A stretch of 30,701 bases of DNA from IMG/VR virus record IMGVR_UViG_3300050138_000040, positions 1-30,701 of that record. One strand, given 5' to 3'. Source of the stretch: a virus. Under the pieces are notes generated by a model. The model was not told the origin of the DNA. It was given only the letters and a program-made list of their open reading frames with translations, and made no database searches. The position numbers were made by a program, and so were the translations under genes. This document shows, piece after piece, positions 15,636 to 24,723 of the stretch (the stretch's first letter is position 1; each line of letters opens with the position of its first letter).

Positions 15636-15696
15636 CGTGCGCCTCCCCAAATATCGTGGTGAGGCTATCCGCTCGCTCAATCGAGAGTCGAATCGC

Positions 15697-16338
15697 ATGG
15701 ATCGCCGCGAACGCATCGACAATCAGGTGACGGCCTTTCAGGCGGCGCTGCAGGGATGGACTGCCGGGTTGTGGGTTGCTCTGCCCGGCATCCTGCAATC
15801 CTTCAACGGCACCAAGAGAACGGCGACTGTGCAGCCGAGCATCCAGGCGCAGATACGCGATACGAAGGGAACCTGGCAGAATCACACGCTGCCGCTGCTA
15901 CTCGACTGCCCGGTCGTCTTTCCCGGTGGCGGCGGATATGGCTGGACATTCCCGCTCGCAAAAGGGGACGAGGGCCTGGTGATCTTCGCGTCCAGATGTA
16001 TCGACGCGTGGTGGCAGTCGGGGGGTGTGCAGCCGCAAGCCGAGCTACGCAGCTTCGATCTATCGGACGGCATCTTCTTTCCCGGCCTCTTTTCGCAGCC
16101 GCGTCTGCCGGCGGTGCCGGTGTCGATGACTTCCGCCCAGATCCGCAGCGATGACGGGAGTACCCTCATTGATCTCTCATCTGGCAAGGTCGCCATCACC
16201 GCGAACGAGATTGATCTGACTGCCAGGAACAAGCTCTCTCTCAGCGGCGGCGGAGTAGGCGTCGTCTACACGGCGGGTAACGTCGACGACTACACCGAGG
16301 GGACGGTCGTGACGCCTCACGTACCGCCGGTGCCGTAG
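15697..16338 (+). CDS. Membrane-puncturing baseplate spike, Gp138 family
   Basis: A 213-residue product from the ATG at 15697; codons upstream are arginine-rich and overlap the divergent gene, so the shorter start is chosen. The N-terminal OB-like part (LWVALPGILQSFNGTKRTATVQPSIQAQIRD) and the segment LPLLLDCPVVFPGGGGYGWTFPLAKGDEGLVIFASRCIDAWWQSGG are diagnostic of Gp138-type spikes. The C-terminal part (TSAQIRSDDGSTLIDLSSGKVAITANEIDLTA) forms the beta-helical needle. It would pierce the outer membrane on sheath contraction. It belongs with the hub gene upstream, from which the minus-strand pair separates it. Confidence 0.88.
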   Translation: MDRRERIDNQVTAFQAALQGWTAGLWVALPGILQSFNGTKRTATVQPSIQAQIRDTKGTWQNHTLPLLLDCPVVFPGGGGYGWTFPLAKGDEGLVIFASRCIDAWWQSGGVQPQAELRSFDLSDGIFFPGLFSQPRLPAVPVSMTSAQIRSDDGSTLIDLSSGKVAITANEIDLTARNKLSLSGGGVGVVYTAGNVDDYTEGTVVTPHVPPVP

Positions 16339-16694
16339 TGAGATACCGGGCATTGGACACGAACGGCGACTACACCTTCGGCGCCGGTAGCGCGAACTTC
16401 CTGATCGACTCGCCGGCCGCCGTGGCGCAGTCCGTGCTGACCCGCCTACTCCTGCTGCAGGGTGAGTGGTTTCTCGACGTAACTGAGGGCACCCCCTGGC
16501 TGCAGGAGGTGATCGGCTACGGCACCAAGTCTCTCTACGACATGGCCATCCGGCAGCGAGTCCTCGACACCGAGGGCGTGACCAGCATCGATGCCTACTC
16601 GAGCAATCTCGATCCGGTGGAGCGCAGCCTGTCGGTCACGATGACGATCAGCACTCAGTTCGGTCAGTCTGCCCCGATCAGCGTGGTGCTCTGA
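16338..16694 (+). CDS. Baseplate wedge protein, gp25 (gpW)-like
   Basis: A 118-residue protein; the GTG start shares one base with the preceding TAG. Features are FLIDSPAAVAQSVLTRLLLLQGEWFLDVTEGTPWLQEVIGYGTKSL followed by IRQRVLDTEGVTSIDAYSS, then two strands. The EW-x-x-D-x-x-x-G-x-PW signature marks gp25-like sheath-initiator wedge proteins. It lies between spike and J/gp47 as usual. Confidence 0.86.
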   Translation: MRYRALDTNGDYTFGAGSANFLIDSPAAVAQSVLTRLLLLQGEWFLDVTEGTPWLQEVIGYGTKSLYDMAIRQRVLDTEGVTSIDAYSSNLDPVERSLSVTMTISTQFGQSAPISVVL

Positions 16695-16695
16695 G

Positions 16696-17871
16696 ATGGC
16701 GACCCTTGCTCCGCAGATCACGTCGGCCGGTATCTCGGCACCGAGCTACGCGGACATCCTCGCAGAGCTCCAGTTTTTCTTCTGGTCGATCTACGGGTCG
16801 GATGCCGATCTCGACGCCGACACCCAGGACGGCCAGTTTCTGGCCATTATCGCCCAGGCCATCTACGACACCGGCCAGACCGCGATCGCCGTCTTCAACA
16901 TGTTCTCGCCGGCGACGGCGCAGGGCGCCGCTCTTTCCAGTCTGGTGAAAATCAACGGCATCACGCGCCGAGTGCCGTCGAACAGCTCGGCCGTGGTCAC
17001 CGTGGTGGGTGTCGCCGGCACCACCATCAACAACGGCCTGGTCGGCGACAATCTCGGCCTCAATACTCAGTGGGCCCTCCCGTCCGTCGTGGTCATACCC
17101 CTCAGCGGGACGATCGATGTCACGGGGACGTGCACACAGCCAGGCAACTTCACCGCGGCTGCGAACTCGCTGACCGCGATCCTGACGCCGACACTCGGGT
17201 GGCAGTCGGCCAACAACGCGGTAGCGGCGCTGCCCGGTCTGCCGGTGGAGAGCGATGCTCAGCTCCGTCAGCGGCAGTCGGTCTCAACGTCGCTCCCGGC
17301 GCTGACCACGCTCGAATCGATCACCGCCGCGATCGCCAACATCAATGGTGTCGGCCGGCTGTTCGTCTATGAAAACGACACCGATGCCGCGGACGGAAAT
17401 GGCGTGACGGCGCACTCCATTTCGGCAGTCATCGAAGGCGGCGACGTGCAGCAGATTGCGGCGGCGATCGCCAGCAAGAAGTCACCAGGGACCGGAACCT
17501 ACGGCACAACCAGCGAGGTCGTCACCGACAACAATGGCGTGCCGGATACGATCCGCTTCTACGAACTGACATCGGTCCCGATCACCTTCGAGATCGATAT
17601 CACCGCGCTCCCTGGCTACGTGTCGACAACCGGCGATGCGCTCAAGGCGGCGGTGGCGGCGTTCATCAGCAGTCTGGCCATCGGCGAGGACAGCTATCTC
17701 GCCCGGCTCTACTCGCCGGCCAATAGCGGAGGCATGGGCCTCGGAGCGACTTACGTGGTCACGGCGATCAAGCAATCGCGCGCTGGGCCACCGGCCGCGG
17801 CCAATGTCGTGATCGCGTTCAATGAAGCGGCCACGAGCGCAATTGGCAACGGCACTTTGGTCGTCTCGTGA
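16696..17871 (+). CDS. Baseplate J / gp47 family wedge protein
   Basis: A 391-residue protein. The N-terminus (YADILAELQFFFWSIYGSDADLDADTQDGQFLAIIAQAIYD) and AAQGAALSSLVKINGITRR-like start of the core domain are those of baseplate J-like proteins (P2 gpJ, T4 gp6, Mu gp47). The core includes LPGLPVESDAQLRQRQSVS and NINGVGRLFVYENDTDA. C-terminal strands follow to VVIAFNEAATSAIGNGTLVVS. With gp25-like and DUF2612 proteins it builds the wedge ring around the hub. The stop overlaps the next start (GTGA). Confidence 0.92.
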   Translation: MATLAPQITSAGISAPSYADILAELQFFFWSIYGSDADLDADTQDGQFLAIIAQAIYDTGQTAIAVFNMFSPATAQGAALSSLVKINGITRRVPSNSSAVVTVVGVAGTTINNGLVGDNLGLNTQWALPSVVVIPLSGTIDVTGTCTQPGNFTAAANSLTAILTPTLGWQSANNAVAALPGLPVESDAQLRQRQSVSTSLPALTTLESITAAIANINGVGRLFVYENDTDAADGNGVTAHSISAVIEGGDVQQIAAAIASKKSPGTGTYGTTSEVVTDNNGVPDTIRFYELTSVPITFEIDITALPGYVSTTGDALKAAVAAFISSLAIGEDSYLARLYSPANSGGMGLGATYVVTAIKQSRAGPPAAANVVIAFNEAATSAIGNGTLVVS

Positions 17872-18614
17872 CATTCATCGATCGATGGGACCAAGGCGGC
17901 ACTTTTGATTCTGGTTTGCAGTGGGACACAAACGTCGGCCCCAATCTCGGGGACGTCACGCCGTACCTGAACCTCGTCACCAGCGAGCATCGGAGCAAAC
18001 CGAAGTTCATCGCGATGTTGGGCGGAGTACTGCAGCCGTTCGCCGATGTTCAGGGCCTCTTGAGCGGCATGGCGGCGCTCTTCGATCTCGATACCGCAGT
18101 CGGCTCGCGGCTCGACGTCGTCGGGCAATGGATCGGGCAATCACGCCAACTGAATGTGCCGCTGACGGGGGTCTACTTCAGCTTCGATACAGCTGGCGTC
18201 GGTTTCGACCAGGGCACCTGGTACGGCCCCTTCAATCCGATCTCGGGTGTCATTTCGCTGCCCGACGACGCTTATCGAGCACTGCTTCGGGCGAAGATCG
18301 CGGCAAATAGCTGGGACGGTACGATCAATGGCGCCTACGCGGCGTGGAACATCCTCTTCGCCGGAACTGGCTTCGGTATTCTGATCCAGGATGAGGGCGA
18401 CATGCACATGCTGTTCGCGCTCACCGGGCCGCTTCCGGACGCGGTTACGTTAGCCCTGCTGACCGGCGGCTATCTCAGTCTGAAACCCGCCGGCGTGCAC
18501 GTCGACAGCTACCTCACGCCTTCCGTGGCGAACACGCCGTACTTCGGCTTCGACGCAGAGAACGCCAACGTGGCCGGGTTCGATACCGGCGCGTGGGGCC
18601 TCGTAACGGCCTAA
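17868..18614 (+). CDS. Baseplate wedge / tail protein, DUF2612
   Basis: A 248-residue protein starting at GTG 17868. It has the DUF2612 pattern: YLNLVTSEHRSKPKFIAMLGGVLQPFADVQGLLSGMAALFDLDTAVGSRLDVVGQWIGQSR, then LPDDAYRALLRAKIAANSWDGTINGAYAAWN and a C-terminal domain ending FGFDAENANVAGFDTGAW. This is the gpI-like partner of J that carries the fibres. Fibre genes follow at once. Confidence 0.88.
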   Translation: MTFIDRWDQGGTFDSGLQWDTNVGPNLGDVTPYLNLVTSEHRSKPKFIAMLGGVLQPFADVQGLLSGMAALFDLDTAVGSRLDVVGQWIGQSRQLNVPLTGVYFSFDTAGVGFDQGTWYGPFNPISGVISLPDDAYRALLRAKIAANSWDGTINGAYAAWNILFAGTGFGILIQDEGDMHMLFALTGPLPDAVTLALLTGGYLSLKPAGVHVDSYLTPSVANTPYFGFDAENANVAGFDTGAWGLVTA

Positions 18615-18629
18615 CCGGAGACGTCACCT

Positions 18630-19208
18630 ATGCCGACTGTCGACTTCCAGAACTTCGCGGATGCGGGGGGCGCCAACGTCATCGATCAGGCGACCTACCT
18701 GGCATTGCCGGCGCGCCTGCAAGGGTTCCTTGCCGGACTGGCTCAGTCCGCGCAGGTCAACAAGGTCTTGCGCCAATCGGCGTTCGTTACGGCAGCTCTC
18801 GCGCAGGTAATTTCCACCGCACTCGCCGCTGACGTGCTCGACAATGGCAACAGCGCTGCTTTCATCTTGCAGCTTCAGCAGGCGCTGGCGATCCTCGCCG
18901 GCAGCCGCGCCGTGCGCGTCGTCACGGCGAGCGTCGATCCAGCTATCACGCTCGCCGATTATCGCATCGCGTTTGATCGGACCGCCGGTGTGGCGGCCAC
19001 GCCGGTGGCACTGCCGAATCCAGGCACCAACTTTGGACAATCCTTCAAACTCGTCGACGTGGTCGGGAACTTCAATGCGGCTCCGGTGACAGTGTCGCCG
19101 CCGGCCACTCATACCATCGCCGGCCTCGCCACCTTCGTCATGAACGAAGATCGGCAGGCTGGCGAGTTTTGCTTCTGTAGTGCCGGCCTCTGGAGCGTGG
19201 AGACGTGA
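18630..19208 (+). CDS. Tail fibre / fibre attachment protein
   Basis: A 192-residue protein. The N-terminal helical part (QNFADAGGANVIDQATYLALPARLQGFLAGLAQSAQVNKVLRQSAFVTAALAQVIS) is a common start of fibre proteins that dock on the baseplate. The C-terminal half is beta-rich (YRIAFDRTAGVAATPVALPN...GQSFKLVDVVGNFNAAPVTVSPP) and ends in a small cysteine-containing domain (FCFCSAGLWSVE). It is short and may be only the proximal fibre segment. Location directly after DUF2612 supports the call. Confidence 0.78.
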   Translation: MPTVDFQNFADAGGANVIDQATYLALPARLQGFLAGLAQSAQVNKVLRQSAFVTAALAQVISTALAADVLDNGNSAAFILQLQQALAILAGSRAVRVVTASVDPAITLADYRIAFDRTAGVAATPVALPNPGTNFGQSFKLVDVVGNFNAAPVTVSPPATHTIAGLATFVMNEDRQAGEFCFCSAGLWSVET

Positions 19209-19210
19209 TC

Positions 19211-20491
19211 ATGATCAGAAAGATTGCCGCGGCTCTGCTCGCTGCATTTCTCGTCGCTGCCGGCATCGCAGCGGCCGTTGCTGCCCCCTTCCCGGAACAA
19301 GGCACCTGGGGCGGTACGTCTGGCGGCAGCGCGAATGCGCAGACGCTGACGATCGCCAACTATCACGTGTACACGCCGGGGGTGACGCTGCGTTTCATTG
19401 CCGTGGCTACCAACACTGGGCCGACCACGCTCAACGTCAGCGGCATCGGCACCAAGAATGTCTACCGACTGACGGGGACGGGCCCAGCAGCACTGAGCGG
19501 TGGCGAGATCGTCAGCGGTCAAATCTCCGCGGTGATGTACGATGGGACCCAGCTGGAATTGTTGACCGTCGCGCTGACGCCGCCAGTGTCTCCACCGCAG
19601 GGGCGGCTCACGCTCGTCTCCGGCTCTCCGGTCATGACCTCGAACCAGTCGGGCGTCGGTACAATCTACTACGACCCCTATAAGGGGAACCAGGAGCCCA
19701 TCTGGAACGGAACCAGCTACACGACGACGACGCTCGCTGAGCTCTCGCTGGTGCTCAGTTCCTCGGCGGCACTCTCGGGCTCGAATTACGACCTATTCCT
19801 GGCGGTCAATTCCGGCACACCGACGCTTTGCCAGGGTCCAGCGTGGTCGAGCGGCACGGCCCGGAGCACGACGCTTAGCTACAACAGCGGTCTGCTCGCG
19901 AACGCCTCCTCGATGTCCTGTGTACCGACAGGATCGCCGTTCACAGTCGGGGCAGGCGCGGGGCTCTACGTCGGCACGTTTCAGGCTAGTGCCAACGGAC
20001 AGACCTCGTGGGTACCGCTGCCCGCGGCGGCGGCTGGTGGAGGAAATGCGAAGCTGTTTTTGTGGAACGAGTATAACCGAGTCCTCGTCTCAGCTGCGTC
20101 GATGGATAATACAGCGAGCTGGGTCTACTCGACTGCCGCTTGGGAGGCTGCCGACGCCAGCAATAGCAATCGCATCTCCGTCGTGCAGGGTGAGGGAGAC
20201 GATGCGATCTCATCTAGCTACACGGTGCTCGAGACTAGAAGTACGAATGCACTAACGGATTACAACGGCATCGGAATAGACTCGACGACGGTTGCGAGCG
20301 GGAGCATCGGCGCCAAGAACGGTAGCGCATCTTTCGGTAACACCAGCGGTATGACCGCACTCTTGAGCATCAATACGACTCCTGGATCGCACTTCTTTCA
20401 GGCGCTGGAGTGGGCGGGTGGGGTTGCCGGTACCTGGTACGGTCTGGCCGCGCCTTTCCAGATGACACTCTCTCTGATGGGGACATTCTGA
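19211..20491 (+). CDS. Tail fibre-like protein with signal peptide
   Basis: A 427-residue protein. The ATG at 19211 is preferred because GGAG lies 8 bases upstream; an in-frame GTG at 19205 overlaps the previous stop and is the alternative. It begins with a signal-like segment (MIRKIAAALLAAFLVAAGIAAAVAA). Residues about 45-120 carry a domain common in fibres: LTIANYHVYTPGVTLRFIAV, ATNTGPTTLNVSGIGTKNVY, GEIVSGQISAVMYDGTQLEL. The rest is Ser/Thr/Gly-rich. Host recognition is inferred. The signal peptide is unexpected for a virion fibre assembled in the cytoplasm. Confidence 0.75.
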   Translation: MIRKIAAALLAAFLVAAGIAAAVAAPFPEQGTWGGTSGGSANAQTLTIANYHVYTPGVTLRFIAVATNTGPTTLNVSGIGTKNVYRLTGTGPAALSGGEIVSGQISAVMYDGTQLELLTVALTPPVSPPQGRLTLVSGSPVMTSNQSGVGTIYYDPYKGNQEPIWNGTSYTTTTLAELSLVLSSSAALSGSNYDLFLAVNSGTPTLCQGPAWSSGTARSTTLSYNSGLLANASSMSCVPTGSPFTVGAGAGLYVGTFQASANGQTSWVPLPAAAAGGGNAKLFLWNEYNRVLVSAASMDNTASWVYSTAAWEAADASNSNRISVVQGEGDDAISSSYTVLETRSTNALTDYNGIGIDSTTVASGSIGAKNGSASFGNTSGMTALLSINTTPGSHFFQALEWAGGVAGTWYGLAAPFQMTLSLMGTF

Positions 20492-20580
20492 AGCTGCGCG
20501 ATCTGCCGCGACTTCGGTCCATCACCTCCATCGTTTGATCTCCGTGCCTTTCCGTGCGCGGCTAAATCCAGGACATCGGC

Positions 20581-22965
20581 ATGCTTCACCGGCGCATCAT
20601 CGCGGCGATCGCAGCGGCGTGGCTGCTTGCGCTTGCGCCCGTGGGCGCACAGGCGGCGAGCACGATCGATCCGACCGTCCCGGCACAGAACGCGCCGCTG
20701 AACAGCGAGCCGATCCGCAACAACTTCATTGCCGCCTTCAACGACGTCAACCACATCCTGAATATGTACGCCGGGGCGGTCGCCCCGACGAACCCGTACC
20801 TCTTCGAGTTCTGGGGAGACACCAGCACTAATCCCTACACGGTCCGGCAGTACGATGGCGCAGTGTGGACAGCGATTGGCACGCTGAACCCATCGACACA
20901 CACCTTCGTGCCGGGCTTCGGCACCATTCCTGCCAACACCGTCATTGCCGGTCCGAGCAGCGGCTCTCCGGCCAATGCCGCAGCGCGTGCGCTCGTCGGC
21001 GCCGATCTGCCACTTCCCGCGGCATCGACCCTTGGCGGTGTGCAGTCGGCCGCGGCCGTCTCGCATCAATGGATCAATTCCATTTCCACGCTGGGTGTGC
21101 CGGCTCTCTCGCAACCGAGCTACGCGGACATCTCCGGGACTCTTCCGGCCGCGGCCTGTCCGAACCCTTCGGCAAGCACGCTCGGCTGTACCGAAAGCAT
21201 CGCGGTCGTCAGCCACAACTTCCTGACAGGCATCTCGACTTCTGGCGTGCCATCGCAAGTGCAGCCGGCCTTCACCGACATCTCCGGCTCGGTTGCGGCG
21301 GCGCAGTTGCCGAACCCGACCGCCTCCACGCTTGGCGGCATCGAGTCCTATGTGGGCGTCTCCCACCAGTGGCTGAACGCGATCTCGACTTCGGGCGTGC
21401 CGGGCTCGACGCAGCCGGCCTGCACGGACCTATCCGGGGTGGCAGCGAGCTGCAGCACCGACACCACGAACGCCGGCAACATCAGCTCAGGCCTTCTCGG
21501 CGTCGCCCAGGGTGGCACGCATCTCGCCTCCGGCACCTCCGGCGGCATCCTCGGCTACACGGCGTCGGGCACGCTGGCCAGCTCGGCAGCGCTTCCGGCG
21601 AACGCGCTTGTACTCGGTGGCGGGGCTGGCGCGACACCGACCGCGCTCGGCTCCCTAGGCACGGCGACGACGCTCCTGCACGGCAATGTCGGCGGTGCGC
21701 CGTCTTTCGCTGCCGTCTCGCTCACGGCCGACATATCTGGAACTCTTGGCCTCGGGAACGGAGGCAGCGGTCAGGCGACCGCGGCCGCGGCTCGTGCCTC
21801 CTCCGGCTTCGACATCGATCAGGCGACCACGCACGGCGACAGCATCTACACGATCCTTGCGACGGATCGGACAGTCATCACCAGCGCCAGCCTGACCGCC
21901 CCGAGGACGTGGACGCTTCCTGCCGCGAACGCGGTCAACCCCGGGCAAGAGGTGGACGTCATGGACGCCGCCGGGGGCGTCGGGGTCACCAACACACTAA
22001 CGCTCGCCAGAGCTGGGGCCGACACCGTCAACGGCGGCACTTCCGCCGTCATCAACAGCCAGTATGGCGGCCTGCGTCTGAAGTCTGACGGCGTATCGGC
22101 TTGGACGTTTGTTCCCCAAGCCGCCGGCGCGGGCTCCGGTACTGTCACGTCGGTCACCTGCGGCTCCGGGCTCAGCGGTGGCACGTTTACCGTCTCCGGC
22201 ACTTGCGCGATCTCCGCGCCCGTCTCGGTCCCCAACGGCGGCAGCGGCGCTACGACGCTCACCGGAGTGCTGCACGGCAATGGCGCCTCGGCCTTCACGG
22301 CCGCAGCAGTCTCGCTCACTGCCGATGTCAGCGGCATCCTACCATCGGCGAACGGCGGCTCCGGCGTTGCATCGCCAACTGCACACAGTCTCATGGTGGC
22401 GGAGGGCGCTTCCGCCTTCACGCTGCTCGGGGCGGCGACTGCCGGCCGGATGCTCCTCGACCAAGGCGCCGCTGCGGACCCTTCGTTCAATGCGATGTCC
22501 GGGGACGCGACGATATCTTCGGCCGGAGCGCTCACCATCGGCGCCGGCAAAGTCACCTATGCCGACGTGGCGACCGCCGCGCTGGCGACTGCCGCCAACT
22601 TTCAGGCGAACGCTGCCAGCGTTGTGTTGCCGGCATCCTCGGTCTGGAGCGCGGCGGCGCTGACGGCACTCACCGATGCGGCGACAATCGCCACCGACAT
22701 GTCGACCGGGTTCAACTTCTCGGTCACGCTCGGCGGCAATCGAACACTCGGCAACCCGACGAATACAAAGGTCGGGCAAACCGGGTGCTACTATATCTCT
22801 CAGGACGGCACCGGATCGCGCACGCTTGCCTATGGATCGAGCTTTAAGTTCGCCGGGGGCACGGCGCCCGTGCTGACCACGACGGCAAGCGCCTTGGACG
22901 TGTTCTGCTACCAGGTTGAGACATCGACCTTCATCCTGGCCTCGCTGACCGCGAACGTGAAGTAA
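20581..22965 (+). CDS. Large tail fibre protein with 50-residue repeats
   Basis: A 794-residue protein starting at ATG 20581 (AGGA upstream). It starts with a signal-like peptide (residues 1-25, ending GAQA). The N-terminal module has PTVPAQNAPLNSEPIRNNFIAAFNDVN, a pattern of phage fibre proximal parts. Residues 148-290 hold three repeats of exactly 50 residues. The shaft contains the recurring NGG-SG motifs (GNGGSGQAT, NGGSGATT, NGGSGVAS) and TADISG/TADVSG segments typical of fibre shafts. The C-terminal knob candidate runs from about 690 (LGGNRTLGNPTNTKVGQTGCYYI...). It probably determines host binding. Confidence 0.82.
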   Translation: MLHRRIIAAIAAAWLLALAPVGAQAASTIDPTVPAQNAPLNSEPIRNNFIAAFNDVNHILNMYAGAVAPTNPYLFEFWGDTSTNPYTVRQYDGAVWTAIGTLNPSTHTFVPGFGTIPANTVIAGPSSGSPANAAARALVGADLPLPAASTLGGVQSAAAVSHQWINSISTLGVPALSQPSYADISGTLPAAACPNPSASTLGCTESIAVVSHNFLTGISTSGVPSQVQPAFTDISGSVAAAQLPNPTASTLGGIESYVGVSHQWLNAISTSGVPGSTQPACTDLSGVAASCSTDTTNAGNISSGLLGVAQGGTHLASGTSGGILGYTASGTLASSAALPANALVLGGGAGATPTALGSLGTATTLLHGNVGGAPSFAAVSLTADISGTLGLGNGGSGQATAAAARASSGFDIDQATTHGDSIYTILATDRTVITSASLTAPRTWTLPAANAVNPGQEVDVMDAAGGVGVTNTLTLARAGADTVNGGTSAVINSQYGGLRLKSDGVSAWTFVPQAAGAGSGTVTSVTCGSGLSGGTFTVSGTCAISAPVSVPNGGSGATTLTGVLHGNGASAFTAAAVSLTADVSGILPSANGGSGVASPTAHSLMVAEGASAFTLLGAATAGRMLLDQGAAADPSFNAMSGDATISSAGALTIGAGKVTYADVATAALATAANFQANAASVVLPASSVWSAAALTALTDAATIATDMSTGFNFSVTLGGNRTLGNPTNTKVGQTGCYYISQDGTGSRTLAYGSSFKFAGGTAPVLTTTASALDVFCYQVETSTFILASLTANVK
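21022..21450 (+). repeat. Three 50-residue repeats in the large fibre
   Basis: Residues about 148-197, 198-247 and 248-290 repeat the pattern STLG...VSH-x-(W/F)-(I/L)-x-x-IST-x-GVP-x-x-x-QP-x-x-(A/T)D-(I/L)SG...PNP-x-A. STLG recurs at 149, 199 and 249. The exact spacing and the divergence at codon level suggest an old structural repeat, likely a shaft segment. Confidence 0.85.
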
Positions 22966-23696
22966 TGCGCCGCCTCATCTTTCTTGCACTAGCACTACTG
23001 GCACTCGCCGCGCCGGCGTCCGCCATGATGCCGGGCATCGCTCCGGTGCTGGCGGGGATGAGTGCCGTCCCAGTTGCTCAATCGACTTACGCTTCGGACG
23101 CGGTCAATGTCGTCAATCAATCGTCCTTCTCGTTCACAAGCCAGGGGATAGGCACGGCAGCGAACAATCGCTACGTCGTCGTCTGCGTTACCCTGCGGAG
23201 CCTCAGCTCCGGTATCGCCATCTCGTCGCTGACCGTCGGCGGTCAGGCGACCACTCTTCTCAGTTCGGAACTCGACACCAGTGCCGGCGACTATGCCGGC
23301 CTATTGATCACCAACGCGCCGGTTACCTCCGGAACGACGGCGACGATCGCCTTCACGATGACTCTCGGTAACAGCTCCGGCACAGTCATTGGCGTGTGGG
23401 CGCTGACCGGGTTGACGAGCACGACGCCGACGGCGACCGCCGTCTCCAACGCTTCGCCGCCGTCCGCATCGATCACTGCATCAGCCGGCGGAACGGTTCT
23501 CGGCTGCGCCATGACCGATGCGGGTTCAAGTTCATTCACCTGGACAAACGCGACCAAGGCTTTCGACATTCCGAGCGGCGGCGCGCACAACACGACTTCC
23601 GGGGCGAACAACGACCGCAACTCGGCGATTACTCAGACAGTGACGGCAACGCCGGCGGCGGGTACCGGCGCAATGGCGCTCGCCGCGCTGCGATAG
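22965..23696 (+). CDS. Exported Ser/Thr-rich protein, fibre-associated
   Basis: A 243-residue protein whose ATG overlaps the fibre stop (TAATG), so translation is coupled. Residues 1-20 are a signal peptide (MRRLIFLALALLALAAPASA). The mature part is a probable beta-sandwich (NNRYVVVCVTLRSLSSGIAISSLTVGGQATTLLSS, VIGVWALTGLTSTTP). Such folds occur in surface-binding proteins. It may be a fibre tip or an exported partner; no family name is justified. Confidence 0.68.
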   Translation: MRRLIFLALALLALAAPASAMMPGIAPVLAGMSAVPVAQSTYASDAVNVVNQSSFSFTSQGIGTAANNRYVVVCVTLRSLSSGIAISSLTVGGQATTLLSSELDTSAGDYAGLLITNAPVTSGTTATIAFTMTLGNSSGTVIGVWALTGLTSTTPTATAVSNASPPSASITASAGGTVLGCAMTDAGSSSFTWTNATKAFDIPSGGAHNTTSGANNDRNSAITQTVTATPAAGTGAMALAALR

Positions 23697-23781
23697 AGGC
23701 ATCAACAAGCGCCCGGCGGTTTGACCGTCGGACGCTCTGCGCTGCCTTTTCTTCCATCGCTACATTCCACGGAGACTGCCA

Positions 23782-24249
23782 ATGTTGGTACGCGCCGACA
23801 CTCTGAACCCGTGGACAGGCGAACACCTCAATGGCATTGCCTACCCCGCCAACATCGAGCAGCTGTGGGCGGACGCTGATCTCGGCGCAATTGGCCTAGC
23901 GCGCCCGGCGCCGTTCGTCGCGCCATCCGGGCAGGTCGCTGTTGGCGCGGCCAGCTATCAGCTTCAGCCAGACGGGACGATTGCCCAAGTCTACGCCACG
24001 CAGGCGGCTCCGGCCGCAGCTCCCGCCACCATTCCGAAATCGGTTGTCGTCGGTCGAATTATCGCGGCAGGGAATAATGCACAGGGCACCGCCTATATCG
24101 AAGTGGCGAAACAGGCACTCTTCGCCAATGCGGCGGCATTTGCCCGCTGGATTGCGGCAGACCATCCAGTAGTCAACGCCGACGATCCCGATGTGATCGC
24201 CATGGTGAAGGGGATCGGGCTAGATCCCACAGTGATCCTCGCGCCGTAG
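23782..24249 (+). CDS. Phage protein after the fibre genes, unknown
   Basis: A 155-residue protein starting at ATG 23782 with CGGAGA upstream. The N-terminus (LVRADTLNPWTGEHLNGIAYPANIEQLWADADLGAIGLARPAPF) resembles short chaperone-like or cap proteins that follow fibres in some phages. An Ala/Pro linker leads to a helical C-terminal domain (SVVVGRIIAAGNN, FARWIAADHPVVNADDPDVIAMVKGIGLDP). Fibre assembly help is an inference from position. Confidence 0.62.
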   Translation: MLVRADTLNPWTGEHLNGIAYPANIEQLWADADLGAIGLARPAPFVAPSGQVAVGAASYQLQPDGTIAQVYATQAAPAAAPATIPKSVVVGRIIAAGNNAQGTAYIEVAKQALFANAAAFARWIAADHPVVNADDPDVIAMVKGIGLDPTVILAP

Positions 24250-24291
24250 TGCGTTGAGGGGCTGGGGCTCCTGACGAAAGGAACCTCCATC

Positions 24292-24642
24292 ATGCCAAAC
24301 CGCCTTCTCCCGGCGTTCGCACTGGCGTGCGCTCTTGCCTTCGCCATGCCGGCAGAGGCGGCCGAACATGGTCTCGCATCCTGGTATGGCCCCGGATTCT
24401 ACGGCCACAAGACGGCGTGCGGTCCGATCTTGCAGCGGCTCTCATACTGGATCGCCCACAAGACGCTGCCATGCGGCACTCGGGTGAGGGTGACGAACAA
24501 GGCCAACGGCCGGAGCATCGTTGTGCAGGTGCTGGATCGCGGCCCCTACATTCGCGGGCGCGTGGTCGATCTGACTGTCGCGGCGGCGCAGAAGCTCGGC
24601 GTTAGCGGCACGGCGCCGGTTCAGGTCGAGGTGGTGCGGTGA
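24292..24642 (+). CDS. RlpA-like exported protein (double-psi beta-barrel)
   Basis: A 116-residue protein with a signal peptide (residues 1-24, ending AEAA). The rest is one RlpA-like double-psi barrel: ASWYGPGFYGHKTACG (29-44), AHKTLPCGTRVRVTN (55-69) and LDRGPYIRGRVVDLTVAAAQKLG (81-103). His56 and Asp82 lie at the conserved positions of lytic RlpA enzymes; two cysteines (43, 61) may pair. RlpA cuts denuded glycan strands in the periplasm. It has no SPOR domain. Good AAAGGAA upstream. In this place it is probably a lysis helper or a wall-opening factor. Confidence 0.85.
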   Translation: MPNRLLPAFALACALAFAMPAEAAEHGLASWYGPGFYGHKTACGPILQRLSYWIAHKTLPCGTRVRVTNKANGRSIVVQVLDRGPYIRGRVVDLTVAAAQKLGVSGTAPVQVEVVR

Positions 24643-24723
24643 CGATCCAAATCTTGAATTGAATTCCGGGAGACCGGGATAGCGCTCGGCATTTCGTCGG
24701 CGCTCTCTAAAAGGTGAACCAAG

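Noticed and set aside
20865-22088. 407-codon + strand frame inside the large fibre gene
   Set aside because: Arg/His-rich out-of-frame reading of repetitive fibre sequence.
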